Positions 1 to 11,300 of a stretch of DNA of 64,000 bases are shown here, piece after piece. Within the stretch, counting starts at the first letter, position 1, and every line of letters starts with the position of its first letter. This DNA is from Rhopalosiphum padi. Its lineage: Eukaryota > Arthropoda > Insecta > Hemiptera > Aphididae. The DNA is taken from the NCBI RefSeq assembly GCF_020882245.1, contig NC_083599.1, positions 23,384,865 through 23,448,864 on the forward strand, written 5' to 3'. The notes beneath the pieces were generated by a model, which was not told the DNA's origin, did no database searches, and was given only the letters and a program-made list of their open reading frames with translations. Made by a program: the position numbers and the translations under genes.

Positions 1-61
1 GTCGCACCAAGTGCGGAATATTAAACCTACGTTTCCCAAACCGCCTGGTCGTCAAGCCTAG
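1..61 (+). CDS. 3' end of a small basic array protein (type 3), cut by window edge
   Basis: The frame beginning at base 2 encodes the last 19 residues, ending RNIKPTFPKPPGRQA and a TAG at 59-61. This is the same C-terminus as the paralogue at 18181-18390, and the following 1.3 kb is also nearly identical to the sequence after that paralogue. It carries the FPKP-x-x-R motif shared by every member of the array family. The upstream part lies outside the window, so whether this copy has an intact start cannot be judged; its sister at 18181 has lost the ancestral ATG. Function is unknown. Confidence 0.6.
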   Translation, partial: SHQVRNIKPTFPKPPGRQA

Positions 62-1345
62 AATTTAAGACTTTGTTCAACATGTAAATTTCAATAATCT
101 CAACCATTTTTTATGACTTCAAACATTTAATTAGGTATTTTAAAAAAAATTATTGTTTTTGAACTACAGCTGATCGGTAATCATTTTTATTTGATTATAG
201 GAACTCAGATAAGTTCACCAAACTTTCACTACATATGACAACACTATGATGTGTGGCTAATATAATGAAAAAAAAAAAAGAAAAATATATTATTATTTGA
301 ATTTATTTGATTTTTTTTAATATAATATAATATAAATCAGATGTTTTTAAACCCCAGTACACTAAGAAAAAAAATTTTTATTATGAATACATATGAAATA
401 TATTAGAGCTATATAGTTGCCATCCAATGTATTATGGATATTGCATTAGTGAATGGATAGGTTGCTCCTGATATCAAAACATTCAGGTTTACATAAACGA
501 TTTTTATAAATTTAATATTTTTTAACAGAATATAACTCAATTACGTTATTTACCACTTTTTAACCATAACTTATAAATACATTATATAAATCAATTTTCG
601 TAGATTTAATTAATTTTACCATCATTTGAATATTTTTTAAGTTATCTAATTATAATTGTTCTTTACGATATAAGCTCATTGTTGTATAAACAACCTTGAT
701 GTATCAGTCTACCATTTTTAAATTGTTGAAAACACAAATAATATTAAGTAAGAGAACTAAGAAATAGGCACAATTCATTGCTTTTTTTTTTGTCTAGAAA
801 ATCATGGATTCTATTAAGAGGCAGTATACGAATTTGTTAAATGTTCTAAAACACCACTTTATTTTATCCCCAAAATATCAATCAGTAGTTGAATAAAGTT
901 TACTTGTTTGTAAGTTTTTTATGATTTTAAATGCTATTACTTAAAAATTCAAATTCTAGAAAAGTAAATTAACATAAACTATAATCAAATTCATTTATGA
1001 AACAGTATATTACAAAATATTTGTTTTTGATAGTTACGTACTTAAATTTGGTAAAATTTTACTACTCTATTTTAAGGTTATTGCTTTAAAAATAATAGGT
1101 TAAAATTTAATTTTTACTACATCAATATGTTAATAATATATTTAATTTATTAAAATCACTTTTTTGTTGAGTAAATTAATCATAACTTAATTTATTTCAC
1201 TGTTATAAAATAATATGTTTATATATATTGTTATTTAAATTTTTTTTTTAAATTGGTTAAAATACCATTGTAAAGTAATTATCAACAGTTATCAACAATA
1301 ACTAATGTATAACTAACTCAACTTAAAATGTTTATATCAACAAAA
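62..1345. repeat. 3' flank of type 3 gene, duplicated at 18391-19675
   Basis: Very AT-rich non-coding sequence. It aligns nearly base for base with 18391-19675. Part of it (about 280-460) is also similar to the flank of the 63-residue gene (about 17620-17780). The two long copies part company after the shared CAACAAAAGTA, where the second unit carries about 1 kb of extra sequence. I see no reading frame here with protein-like composition. Confidence 0.75.
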
Positions 1346-1946
1346 GTATATATGACACGATTAATGAAGTTTCTCGATTTACACAAGGTAAATAGAAATG
1401 TGATAGGTAGTAAAAATTTCAAGCAATTTTTTTATTTATAACAAAATACAAAATTACATTTGAATAACGAATTTTATCTAAATTTTAACTTCAAATGTCT
1501 TTACAAAATTAAGTTATTGCTATAGTATAAATTTAAGAGAGTAGTATGAAAAAACCGACTTACCGCCTAGTGTTGCAGATCACCTAGAATATTATAGATG
1601 AACTGCAAACAATCCCAACTTATTCGACCGAATGGAAACAATCCTAATCAACAAAATTACATATAACAATTATAATGATAAAAGGGTTGTACATGAAGAT
1701 AAAGTACACAATTTAGCTCACGGTCATTATAGACTAGAGTAAGTTATAAAATACAATTATTTTAAAATAGTTTTTAATATTTCTAAATTTATACGAGTAT
1801 GAAGAGTTGACTGAAATGATAATTGAGAATAAAAATTAGTATTTTATAATACTTAACTATAACAACAAAAAAAAGACCATTGTTAAAATATGATTATTGT
1901 TTATTAAATAATAAAATTACATTGAATATATAGGTACATTAAAATT
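1346..1946. other. Duplicated spacer with a short decayed coding-like patch
   Basis: The segment matches 20664-21256. At about 1620-1740 the plus strand reads as a fragment with protein-like composition (RMETIL, YNNYNDKRVV, HNLAHGHYRLE) but is short and open in only one of the two copies. It may be a remnant of the mobile element that carries the adjacent minus-strand frame. No functional call is possible. Confidence 0.35.
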
Positions 1947-2420
1947 TTAATAATTATTTATAAACCATTTTTTTAATACAAATGCTTTATACAATGAACA
2001 TTTGGTAGTATGAAATTCCTTGTGTAAAATACATCGAGGTAGTGTATTGTCATAAGCCAAGTTATCTGTACGAGGACACATTAGGTCTTCCATATTCATG
2101 ACATTGGTGTAAGGCATGAACTCACTAATAATTGTATTTTTCTGCAAACCTTTAACGTAAATTGTGTTGTATTTGATCGATTGAAATATTTTTTCTATTT
2201 CCGTGTACTCCACATCGCCGCAATCTAATGTCAAGCCGTGGTACCGTCGTTTAAGCCAATTGTTTACGCTCCTACTTTTTGCATCTTGTGTTAAAGAAGA
2301 GTGCTTGAACACCCAATGTTGCATAGTACAAGATTTTATGTCTACAATAGACATCTCTTTAATTTTGTACTCACTTTTCACTCCAAGAACGCATTGGATA
2401 TCCAAAATAGCAGAAGACAT
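1947..2420 (-). CDS. 157-residue protein of unknown function, mobile-element or virus-like family
   Basis: An intact frame that starts MSSAILDIQC and ends at a TAA. Visible features are an N-terminal DIQ motif inside a short beta-strand-like run, RRYHGL-x-LDCGDV in the middle, YVKG at about residues 88-91, NMEDLMCP at about 110-117, and a C-terminal C-x2-H-x3-H-x3-C cluster (from about residue 130) that could bind zinc, followed by a basic helix. From memory this layout (DIQ, YHGL, YVKG, NLED-x-x-CP, terminal Cys/His cluster) recurs in uncharacterised proteins spread through aphid and other invertebrate genomes, probably linked to large DNA transposons or viruses; that link is inference. The copy at 21257-21730 has the same length, with four base differences that I can find, two of which change residues. 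It is convergent with the unit's promoter cassettes. No signal peptide or membrane segment is evident. Confidence 0.5.
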   Translation of the reverse strand: MSSAILDIQCVLGVKSEYKIKEMSIVDIKSCTMQHWVFKHSSLTQDAKSRSVNNWLKRRYHGLTLDCGDVEYTEIEKIFQSIKYNTIYVKGLQKNTIISEFMPYTNVMNMEDLMCPRTDNLAYDNTLPRCILHKEFHTTKCSLYKAFVLKKWFINNY

Positions 2421-2524
2421 TGTAGTTCGTATAAAGATGTAGTAAATACTTTTTTCAGACCGTCTGCGATGTATAGTATTGATTTTTAAATTTTAATGAT
2501 ACGCACGGCTATATTTGAACACGT

Positions 2525-2785
2525 TAACTGTTACGTTTCCGTTTGTTCTTTTTGGATGATAATAAGTTTTTGATTTTCTTCAAGTAAACGCTCAAATTTA
2601 GGTAATTTAGACAAATGCGATTTGATCGACTGTTTGAGATTTTAAAAAAATTATTTGGTTTCACTATCCAGAGAACTTCCAAACACGTTCAAGTCTGTAG
2701 CACGACTAATGAGCACAATAATGTTTTTACATCGAGGGGATAAATCCAAATATTGTACGTAGACTCAAAACCCCTCCATTTTAAT
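2525..2785 (-). pseudogene. Decayed coding remnant upstream of the 157-residue frame
   Basis: The minus strand reads as protein-like segments in one frame: YVQYLDLSPRCKNIIVLIS, then ATDLNVFGSSLDSETK, two TAA stops either side of TTTTTT, then a helical, charged run containing KSHLSKLPKFERLLEENQKL. The same arrangement is present in the second unit (about 21790-22045). It lies just upstream of, and on the same strand as, the 157-residue frame, so the two are probably parts of one degenerate mobile element or viral insert. No family could be assigned. Confidence 0.35.
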
Positions 2786-2995
2786 TTTTTCTGTAATTAA
2801 ATATAATTATTAAGAAGCCGGAGTATAATTATAATCGATATGTTAATCACACTTACTGTTGTATGATTAATTTACATTCAATAATCGACTATATATTTAT
2901 TTAATGACTCATAAATTTAAAGTTGTACAAATTAGTACAAATTTGTAATGATATTATCACAGTACAATTATTATTGTTGACATTTTAATAAGTTG

Positions 2996-3302
2996 TATAT
3001 AAATCTCGATAAGATCGTACGATTGATCTAATAGTGTGTTAGCCGACAGCTTAAAACGTTTGTTCGAAATTGAAATAATAATAGTGTATTAAGTTTTATT
3101 CAGTTTTTTTTCTACGAAAGTAGCGACGCGGCTTTGTCTAGGTATATCATCTAAATATTTACATGAAATATACTACTCACTATACGATTATATTTATTAT
3201 AATTATTATTATTGTATGATATTTTAGCAGAATTGGATTTTTGGAGTGTCGATCAGCAGCTTGCGTTCGTGTTTGTTTTGCAGTCAACACTCGTTTCAAT
3301 CT
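2996..3302 (+). promoter_or_regulatory. Promoter-exon cassette A1 (TATA, initiator, non-coding exon, donor)
   Basis: TATATAAA at 2996 is followed by a CGATAAGATCGTACGATTGA block, a TTCAGTT initiator-like site near 3100, an ACGAAAGTAGCGACGCGG block, a possible mini-intron from GGTATATC to TTTTAG, and an exon ending CAATCT just before GTAAG at 3303. The putative transcribed exon contains no ATG, as expected of a 5' UTR. It is the first of four cassettes upstream of the coding exon at 8091. The hairpin seen in other cassettes is degenerate here (TTTACATG for TTTAGATG). Confidence 0.6.
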
Positions 3303-4923
3303 GTAAGTTTATACTCTGTTAATAATTTATCATAATAAGTTATTAAAATATAATGTCCTAGGAAAAATATTATATTTTTGATTTTTTTTTTTAATTTCGA
3401 TTAAAACTGTAGTTTATAATGTCTGTACACCATTTCTCGGTCCCTTTCAAATCGTTAATAATATCAATTTATTTATTTCTTGTGCATAATATCTTAATTA
3501 TACAGTATAACAACCCAGTATAATCTAATCAAGCTATAATCTTAACAAACAAAAAATTTAATATTAAGATAATTATTTTAAAAATAAAATTAGATGCAAC
3601 TACAGTTGTTCGTTAAAACTTATATTATTTTAATTATGTATGTGTTAAGCGCAACGTGTCTAAATTCCAACTAGTATTGTTTATGGGTTTTGTATCCAAT
3701 TTATAATCATATACAATATGAATATTATAATTCTGTTATCTGATGGTAAGAGAGTTGGAGAATTCCTAAATGGAAACACACTTGCATTAACTTGCAGTTA
3801 AAAGTAAAATATTTCCAGTCGTTTTAAAATGCGCCATGAAAAGCCCTAAAAAAGTACAACGGGTTTATTATTTAAATGTATTATTAAACATATAAAACTT
3901 TATTGTTATGTTATTTATTTTATATTTTTAAAATGTATTGTAATATTCAAATAATGATACACCTAATATTATTATATTATTTAATTAATATTTTTAAAAT
4001 TTATGTGGGTTAATAACCTACACCTTTATCTTACCTATATAATCGGTTTTTACGTTACACGATAACAGCTATATTTGGTAGTATTGCAATATTGACGATT
4101 TTATTATGATTATTTTTCATAATAGTAATAGTTAATTTAAAAAAAAAACGCCGCGCAAAAACACCCAAAGTGTCGAATAGCTGTGCCGAAATGTCCGATT
4201 CCCTTAGAATCAAATGTTTATATTAGCATTATCTATTTATGATTAAATTTTCAAAATATTTTGATATTTTTTAAGCTATTTATAGACAATTGAAATATTC
4301 GATTTTATTTGTACATCATGGTTGACATAAATAAAATAAGATAGTTATTGTAATAGTTATTGTAACTGTTTAATTTTAGACCTACAGCATTTTATATTTA
4401 GTGAAATTCATACAAATGACTGATTGTGGTGTTAAAAATTTTAGTTATTTATATTTAACAGAATTTAAGATGGGGTGAATGTACTGGAATTATTAATTTG
4501 ACTCAGGCCATGCCTTACAGGAATTAAAGTTATAATAATCCATAAACTTTATAATATTATATTCAGATTGTAATCATATCATGATTTTTATCGAAATGTG
4601 AGTTACACTTACTACTGTATAATATATATTTTACATTCAAATAGCAACTATAATTTATTTATTTTATGATTCAAAACTTTATGGCCATGAATAATTTGAC
4701 CTTTTTTATTTTATTAAATTAGTAAAAATTTTTCATGATATTATAACTGTACAGTTATAACCATATTAGGCACTGATTATTATCAAAAACCATATTTTCA
4801 TGTAATCAAAAAAAATTAAATGTCGATGATGATTGACTAATACATGCGCAAATGAGTAATTGTTATCTACAAATATTAGTCAATCTCTAATCACGTCTTT
4901 ATTATTGACATTTAAATAATTTT
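3303..4923. other. Inter-cassette spacer with foldback-element fragment
   Basis: AT-rich non-coding sequence with no credible reading frame. Bases 4015-4200 hold one arm and the GC-richer end (CGCCGCGCAAAAACACCC) of a foldback element that is present in fuller form at 23121-23624 in the second unit. Bases 4310-4923 match 24260-24869. The spacer would be intron sequence if cassette A1 splices to the exon at 8082. Confidence 0.5.
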
Positions 4924-5169
4924 TATATTAACCTCGATACGATAGTGTGTTAAGTATTATTCAGTTTTCTTTTTCGACGAAAGCAGCGACGCGGCGTTTT
5001 ATAGGTATATCATCTAAATTTTTAGATGAAATATACTACTCACCATACGATTATATTTATTATTATTAATATTGTATGATGTATTAGCAGAATTGGATTT
5101 TTGGAGTGTCGATCGACAGCTCGAGTTCGTGTCCCATTTGCATTCAACAGTCAACACTCGTTTTAATAC
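4924..5169 (+). promoter_or_regulatory. Promoter-exon cassette A2, partly deleted
   Basis: It shares the initiator (ATTATTCAGTTTTC), the CGACGAAAGCAGCGACGCGG block, the CATCTAAA/TTTAGATG hairpin and the exon ending at the GTAAG donor (5170). About 60 bases between the TATA region and the initiator are missing relative to A3, and the TATA box is degraded to TATATTA. Promoter strength is therefore doubtful, although the donor is intact. Confidence 0.5.
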
Positions 5170-5764
5170 GTAAGTTAAAATTTTTTGAAATACAATATAC
5201 GGCGAAAAATATTTTTATTAATCGATATATATTTATAGACAACCGTTAATTAATTTATATTTTCAAATTTTTTTTTTTAATTCCCCTAAAAAAAACTGTA
5301 GTTTATATTGCCCATATATTTATTACATTTAGTAATTTCATTACTATAGGTACCTAAGTATAGTGGATTTCCGTTATATTTATTTTGGTTTGATGTCCAA
5401 CTTTTATAAACGGACTTTATATCCATGTATTTTTTGTACGTGATTCAGCATATTTAGGTTTATGAATATTATAATATTTGGTGTACCAGTCTTTAAAATT
5501 AAAGTGTTATGAGTATCGTCAGAATTACACCCATTACCAGAAAATTACGATATTACACGATAGTTTATTGTGGACAATTTAATTTAGTCGATACCTTGAG
5601 GTGTAAAAATCAAAAACCCTTATAACTTCTAAATACGTATTTGGTGAAAATCATTTATTATTTATTTTTGAATATAACTACTTATATTTTATTATGAAAT
5701 AATTTTGTAATTAGGTATTAATTATGAACTCATGTATAAATTTATTATGTTACATTAAAAACGT

Positions 5765-6298
5765 GGAGCCGCATGGGCTACGTCCAACCCGAATGATATA
5801 GATGTATAACGTTATAGGACGACGTGTTTCAGAGGACGTCGCCCATTCGGCTTTCATTTAAAAAAAAAAAGGTCAATTCCTTAACGGCTCCCATCAAAAA
5901 AGCTTTTACGAACACGTACCCAAACGGCTCTGGTTTTTTAAAACACATATTTTTTCCCACTTCATACAGATTTAAGATCGTATCAGAAGAGGTGTAGTTA
6001 AGAATATATTGATGAACACTAACTAAATTATACAAAAAAATGTATAAAAAAGTACGTTTTATTGTGTTACATTTTAAAGTTAAAAAAATGTATAAAAAGG
6101 ATATAAAAAAGCATATTATATTATTATGAATTAAATTAAGAAAAAGTTTTAAAAAAAAGTAAAACGAGTGTATATATAATAATTAATAATATTAAAAAAA
6201 TTTAAAAATTTAAATTGTTTGTAAATTTTTTTTCGATGGGAGCCGTTTAGGAATTAAGCAAACAATGAACGGGAGCTGTTTTGAATGTGCCGTTCGGT
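5765..6298. mobile_element. Foldback element of the GGGAGCC family, copy 1
   Basis: The left end reads GGAGCCGCATGGGCTACGTCC with a nearby inverted match GGACGTCGCCCATTCGGC, then CCTTAACGGCTCCCATC. The right end reads GATGGGAGCCGTTTAGGAATT followed by GGGAGCTGTT and GTGCCGTTCGG. The arms are inverted repeats around an AT-rich centre, and no transposase frame is present. Related copies occur at 25747, 40262, 57075 and 63444, with a partial copy at 14556. It is best described as a non-autonomous inverted-repeat element. Confidence 0.6.
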
Positions 6299-6672
6299 TT
6301 ATAACATATTATTTTTGTTGATTAATATAAAGACAAATTAATTTTGTATTTAAATCAATAAAATTATTTTAAACCCCAAGTTTTCTAATCGAAATATTAG
6401 TCACATTTACTACTGTATACATTTTTCATTCAAATAGTGGCTATAATATATTTATTTTATGACTCATTATTATTTTATTAAAATAGTACATATTATTTGT
6501 AATGACATTATAAATGTATTGGACACTGATTATTATTAAAATCTAATTTTCATGTAATCATAAAAATTATTTCGTTAATGATTGAATAATACATGCCCAA
6601 ATGTGTAATTGTTATCTACAAATAATAGTCAATCTCCTACCACGTCGTTATTATTGACATTTAAATAATTTT

Positions 6673-6979
6673 TATATAAACCTCGATACGATTGTACGAT
6701 TGATGTTATACTGTGTAAGCCGACAGCCTAAAACGTTTGTTTGAAACAATAATAGTGTGTTAAGTATTATTCAGTTTTCTTTTTCGACGAAAGCAGCGAC
6801 GCGGCGTTTTATAGGTATATCATCTAAATTTTTAGATGAAATATACTACTCACCATACGGTTATATTTATTATTATTATTATTGTATGATGTTTTAGCAG
6901 AATTGGATTTTTGGAGTGTCGATCGGCAGCTCGAGTTCGTGTCCCATTTGCATTCAACAGTCAACACTCGTTTCAATCC
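6673..6979 (+). promoter_or_regulatory. Promoter-exon cassette A3, most complete form
   Basis: TATATAAACCTCGATACGAT at 6673 is followed by GTACGATTGATGTTATACTG, GCCGACAGCCTAAAACG, the initiator ATTATTCAGTTTTC, the CGACGAAAGCAGCGACGCGG block, a perfect hairpin at 6821-6838 (CATCTAAA/TTTAGATG around TT), and an exon ending CAATCC before GTAAG at 6980. There is no ATG in the putative exon. All elements are also present in the cassettes at 24870 and 41208, which supports function or very recent duplication. Confidence 0.65.
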
Positions 6980-7224
6980 GTAAGTTTAATTTCTGTTATA
7001 ATTTATTGAAATATATTATACGGCGAAAAATATGTTTATTACTCGATATATATTTATAGACAACTGTTAATTAATTTATATTTTCAATTTTACTTTTTAA
7101 TACTGAAAAATAATGTAGTTTATAGTATACGTTCTTGGTCACTCAAATCGTAAATAATATCAATTTAATTATTTTTTTTGTATATTATATCCTTATTATT
7201 CAGTAGTAAGATTTGTCATTTTTT

Positions 7225-7365
7225 TACGATACCAAAAAACCGGATTCACGACAATTCAGCGCGCTGAGACAATTGAGTGCAATATAAATATTAGGTTATT
7301 AGGTTTTTCATCGAATCAACTGCTGGTAATTGACCAGCAACCGCTTTAGTAACGTAACGTAAGGT
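7225..7365. repeat. Palindrome-rich insert between cassettes
   Basis: It contains the palindrome CAGCGCGCTG and the hairpin TGCTGGT-AATTG-ACCAGCA in short succession. The same block recurs at about 15900-16045 and 41770-41895, each time just downstream of a cassette. It is probably a small repeat element or an element end. I see no gene in it. Confidence 0.45.
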
Positions 7366-7367
7366 GT

Positions 7368-7543
7368 TATATAAACCTCGATACGATCGTACGATTGATG
7401 TTATACTGTATTATTCGACGAAAGCAGCGACGCGGCGTACTACTCACCATATGATTATATATATTATTATTAATATTGCATGATGTTTTAGCAGAATTGG
7501 ATTTTTGGAGTGTCGATCCGCGAGTCATCACTCATTTCAACCT
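7368..7543 (+). promoter_or_regulatory. Promoter-exon cassette A4, internally deleted, proximal to coding exon
   Basis: TATATAAACC at 7368 and the GATCGTACGATTGATGTTATACTG block are kept, but the initiator region and the hairpin segment are deleted relative to cassette C3 at 41904. The exon end and donor (CAACCT before GTAAGT at 7544) are intact. This is the nearest donor to the acceptor at 8081, giving a 538-base intron. The loss of the TTCAGTT site suggests the cassette may no longer initiate normally in this unit. Confidence 0.5.
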
Positions 7544-8090
7544 GTAAGTATACACTCTGTTAATTTATTATAATAAATTATTAAAATACAATATCCTACA
7601 AAAAAATATTTCTATTCCGCGATATATATTTATAGATAATCGTTAATTATTGTATATTTTCAAATTTTTTTTTCTAATTCCGATTAAAACTGTAGTTTAT
7701 ATTTCCGTATACTTTTATCGCTTCCCTTTCAAATTGTACATAATATCAATTTATTTATTTATTAATTATTATTATTATTTATCTTAATTATTTCTTTATA
7801 ACAATTTGAAAATAAATTGGTATTCATCATAGTTAAATGCTACCCGAAAAGCAAACATTTTCACTTTGGTTGGCTGTCGCCCTGTGCCTGAAGTTATTAC
7901 AAACTCGACGAGGATCACAAAATAACTTTATGATTTGTGAAAAATAAACCAAACACATCCTTTATCAATTTGTACAACAACGTCGGTTATATGATCTGTT
8001 ATTTCTGTTTGTCGTATACTCGTATACAATATGCTCAAGTTGACAATAAATAAATAAAAATGTATATGTTTTATGTTTTAGTCAAACACC

Positions 8091-8372
8091 ATGTCATCAA
8101 GACACAACGATAAATCTTCTTCTTCACGAGATCAAGATCATACAAAAAATAATAGCAAACACCAAACTGGCATGTCATCAAAAAACAATGATCAATCGTC
8201 TACTTCACGTGATAAAGATTATAAGAAATATAATAGCAAAAGTCAGATGGAGTCGGAAAAGTATAAAGCGCAATCTCCCAAAGCAGCTAATAAACCGATT
8301 GCATTCGTGTCGCCCCAAAAGCGGGATGATATCAAACCAATGTTTCCCAAACCGTCTTCTCGTCGATACTAG
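8091..8372 (+). CDS. 93-residue basic Ser/Lys-rich array protein, type 1 copy A
   Basis: A single coding exon. A 3' splice site (ATGTTTTAG, AG at 8080-8081) leaves a 9-base leader TCAAACACC before the ATG, which has a good insect context. Residues 1-27 and 28-54 are a tandem duplication (MSSRHNDKSSSSRDQDHTKN versus MSSKNNDQSSTSRDKDYKKY). The C-terminal third is KPIAFVSPQKRDDIKPMFPKP-SSRRY, the part conserved in every family member. The protein is strongly basic, Ser/Lys/Asp-rich and predicted disordered, with no signal peptide, membrane segment or domain that I recognise. Four promoter cassettes lie upstream and an AATAAA is at 8457. It differs from copy B by two residues (N31Y, A65P). Its basic, disordered make-up would suit a nucleic-acid or chromatin-associated protein, but that is inference. 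Confidence 0.7.
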   Translation: MSSRHNDKSSSSRDQDHTKNNSKHQTGMSSKNNDQSSTSRDKDYKKYNSKSQMESEKYKAQSPKAANKPIAFVSPQKRDDIKPMFPKPSSRRY

Positions 8373-11300
8373 CATTTAAGACTAAATGAATAGGTTGCAC
8401 CTGATAACAATAATTGCAGGTGTGTTTCCTTTTTATAAAACTATTAGGTACATAGTAATAAAAAAATTAAACATAATAAATATTTATAATAATTGTGTCA
8501 GTTTAATTGTGAATTTATGTCGATTAAACGTACGATCGGTGGGTGGTATAAATTATTCGGTCTAGGACGATTTGGCGTTAGCTGTTTTGTCGCCGACTAA
8601 TATTTTTATACACTTAAAATTCCAATTTGTTAAATATTACAATTCATTTGAAATTAAAACATAGTAAATAGTTAGTTATAAATATCTATTTGAAAAATTA
8701 TTACAACATATAGTAAAATAGTTAATTAAAAAAAGTAATTCTAGCGGAGCTTTTCTATACATTTTACAATTTATTTTGTTAACTTGCAATTCAGATTAAT
8801 TTATATAGTTGTTTTTAATATAATGAATATAAAATAAAATAAATGTAATAGTAAAAATTGCATATTCTACAAAAAAACATATAATATATTTTATAATAAC
8901 TTGTGAAAAATCACGTTCAAATAACGAATTTGGTTCAAATTTTAACTTTAAATCATTTTCAATGCTAAAATTAATTTAAGAACGTATATACGTAAATGTA
9001 GATAAGTCGTTATCGTATTAATATATTTATAGTATATTCTAGGTTATATATATATAAGTTTTCTATCAATGTACAGAAATATTCATTGTTTATTAAAATG
9101 TATTTAATTGAAAAACCATTTTGATATTGTTGTTTCTAAGATATCCTGTAATTGTATGTTATTTAATATTTAAAAGTAAATGTATCTATTATTAAATTTT
9201 TAATAATCCACGACCTTTATAATATTATACTGAGATTGAATTGATTTATATTTTTTCGTCGATTAATTAAAAAAAAAAACAATTATCTTAAGAAAAAATC
9301 AACGAATAAATACTACAAAATATGTAATTACTAATTAAATAAATGTAATTTATGTAGAGAATTTAATCGTCCTCTTTATTAACCAATTAATTGACACTAA
9401 ATTTGCATGTATCACGATGGTATTTTAACCAATTATAACAAAAATTATAATTCTTGAATTAATTGTTTTTCTTTAAATTTAATTTGTATGATATTATATT
9501 TAAATCTCATGATTAACGAATATTGATGTGAAAAATCTAATGGGGCGGTACGGTAATGAGACCGACTTTGGCGTGGCGACGCGTCGCCACGCCCCTTTCG
9601 TGGCTCGTCGGCTCAATTCGCCGAAGCTTGGCAAAATATTATCAACATTATTACAAAAAGAAAATTGTTGATGTTTTACTTCTGCTAGGCGACCCGCGAC
9701 GGCTCAATGTTTTTATATAAAATTGACATACTTAGCAAATCCCAATATGGCATAGGCTCTACATATTGCTTACTAATGTATTATTGTATAACAGTTTAAC
9801 ACATAATATAATAATGTTTAATAAAAATAATATATAATAAATATAAATGACAATTATATCATATTAAATGTATTTATAAATATTATTTTAAGTCGCTGTG
9901 ATGAAAAATAAATAAAATCTTTAAGGGGCCTCGATAGGGTTTTTATTTAAAGGACAAAATTTAGACAATTCATAATCTCGTCTTAGTTGCCCGAGATCTA
10001 TGTGTGAGTTGTAAATGATTATCAGTGTAATGGAAATGCAAGCGTGTTCCGGCTGGGATCATCGATTGTTGCTACTCTCGTACGCGCATGCAAATGTCAA
10101 TGACACAATAATAATACAAATTCACTATACGAATTTTACGACAACTTACTTATTGATTTGACAACATTTAAGTTAGTTAACGTGGTCCGATCTTAATTCT
10201 GAAAAAATATTTAAATTTAGCAGAAAAACGTCTGTATATATATCGTACGAAACATTTCGGTTTTAATTTTAATTTTAAATATAATATTATGATTTGAAAA
10301 AATTCATATTTTCAAGTTTTTATTACCACTTCATTATAAAATAAGATTTAATTTTTAAAAAGTATTCCGTACGATTAATAGACAATTTTATGCAAAGTTC
10401 AGAATATTTTTCAGAATCAAAATCGTACATCTTAAACTAACTTTAATTTTATCAAAACATTACGTCTTTTGAGCTAAAATTGACGGTAGTAGCGAGGCCC
10501 CTTAACTATATAATGCAATATTTACTGTGTACTATACTATTATAATGATTTTTTTAGGTATTAGAATAATATTGCAAGTTCCAATACTATAAATTATTAA
10601 TAATATTCATAGACAACCAGTAATTTGCAATATTTATTACAATAAAATTATTAAATATGAATGAAAAATGGCTTAATAAATGATTGTGATTAGAACTAAT
10701 ATATATTATATATATATTTATATTATCTTTTACAAAACATTTTTTAATAAAAAATTATTTATTTGTTTTTGAACGTAAAGAACAAAAAATATTGGTAACA
10801 ATTGTTAGATATATCCTTTTAAAATATAGGGGCTAACATATTTTGCACCCCCCCCCTCACACCTATTTAAAAGTAGATATTATTTTATACATAGGAAATT
10901 CGATTACTAAGATTAAATTTAAATTTAAATTTATATTAATTATTAATCCACTGGTGAATAAAAATATTTAAAATTTAAAATGATTATTGTACAATATAAC
11001 ATACAACACTGATATTTGGTTTCAAAAATTATAATTAAATAAGTTAGAACCAAAAAGACGTGTAGAGTTAATTACTTACTACCTGTATATTCCTAACATT
11101 TTTACGGATAGGTAAAAATTTAGACTGTAGAATGCTGACATTTAATATTGTAAAAATATCAACATGCATATTATAATTTATATATAATATGAACAACTGA
11201 AATAATGACAAATTATATTGAAAACGTTTTAAAGTTCAATAAGATATAAAAATGTCTTATGTGCAATGGTATACATACAAATAGGTACGCCAGGTAATCC

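Noticed and set aside
2203..2442. Plus-strand frames opposite the 157-residue gene (also 21513-21776)
   Set aside because: Antisense shadows of the minus-strand frame.
8188..8379. 63-codon frame overlapping the 93-residue gene (also 26882, 42786, 18200)
   Set aside because: Alternative frame over the coding exon; its conservation is explained by the real gene on the same strand.
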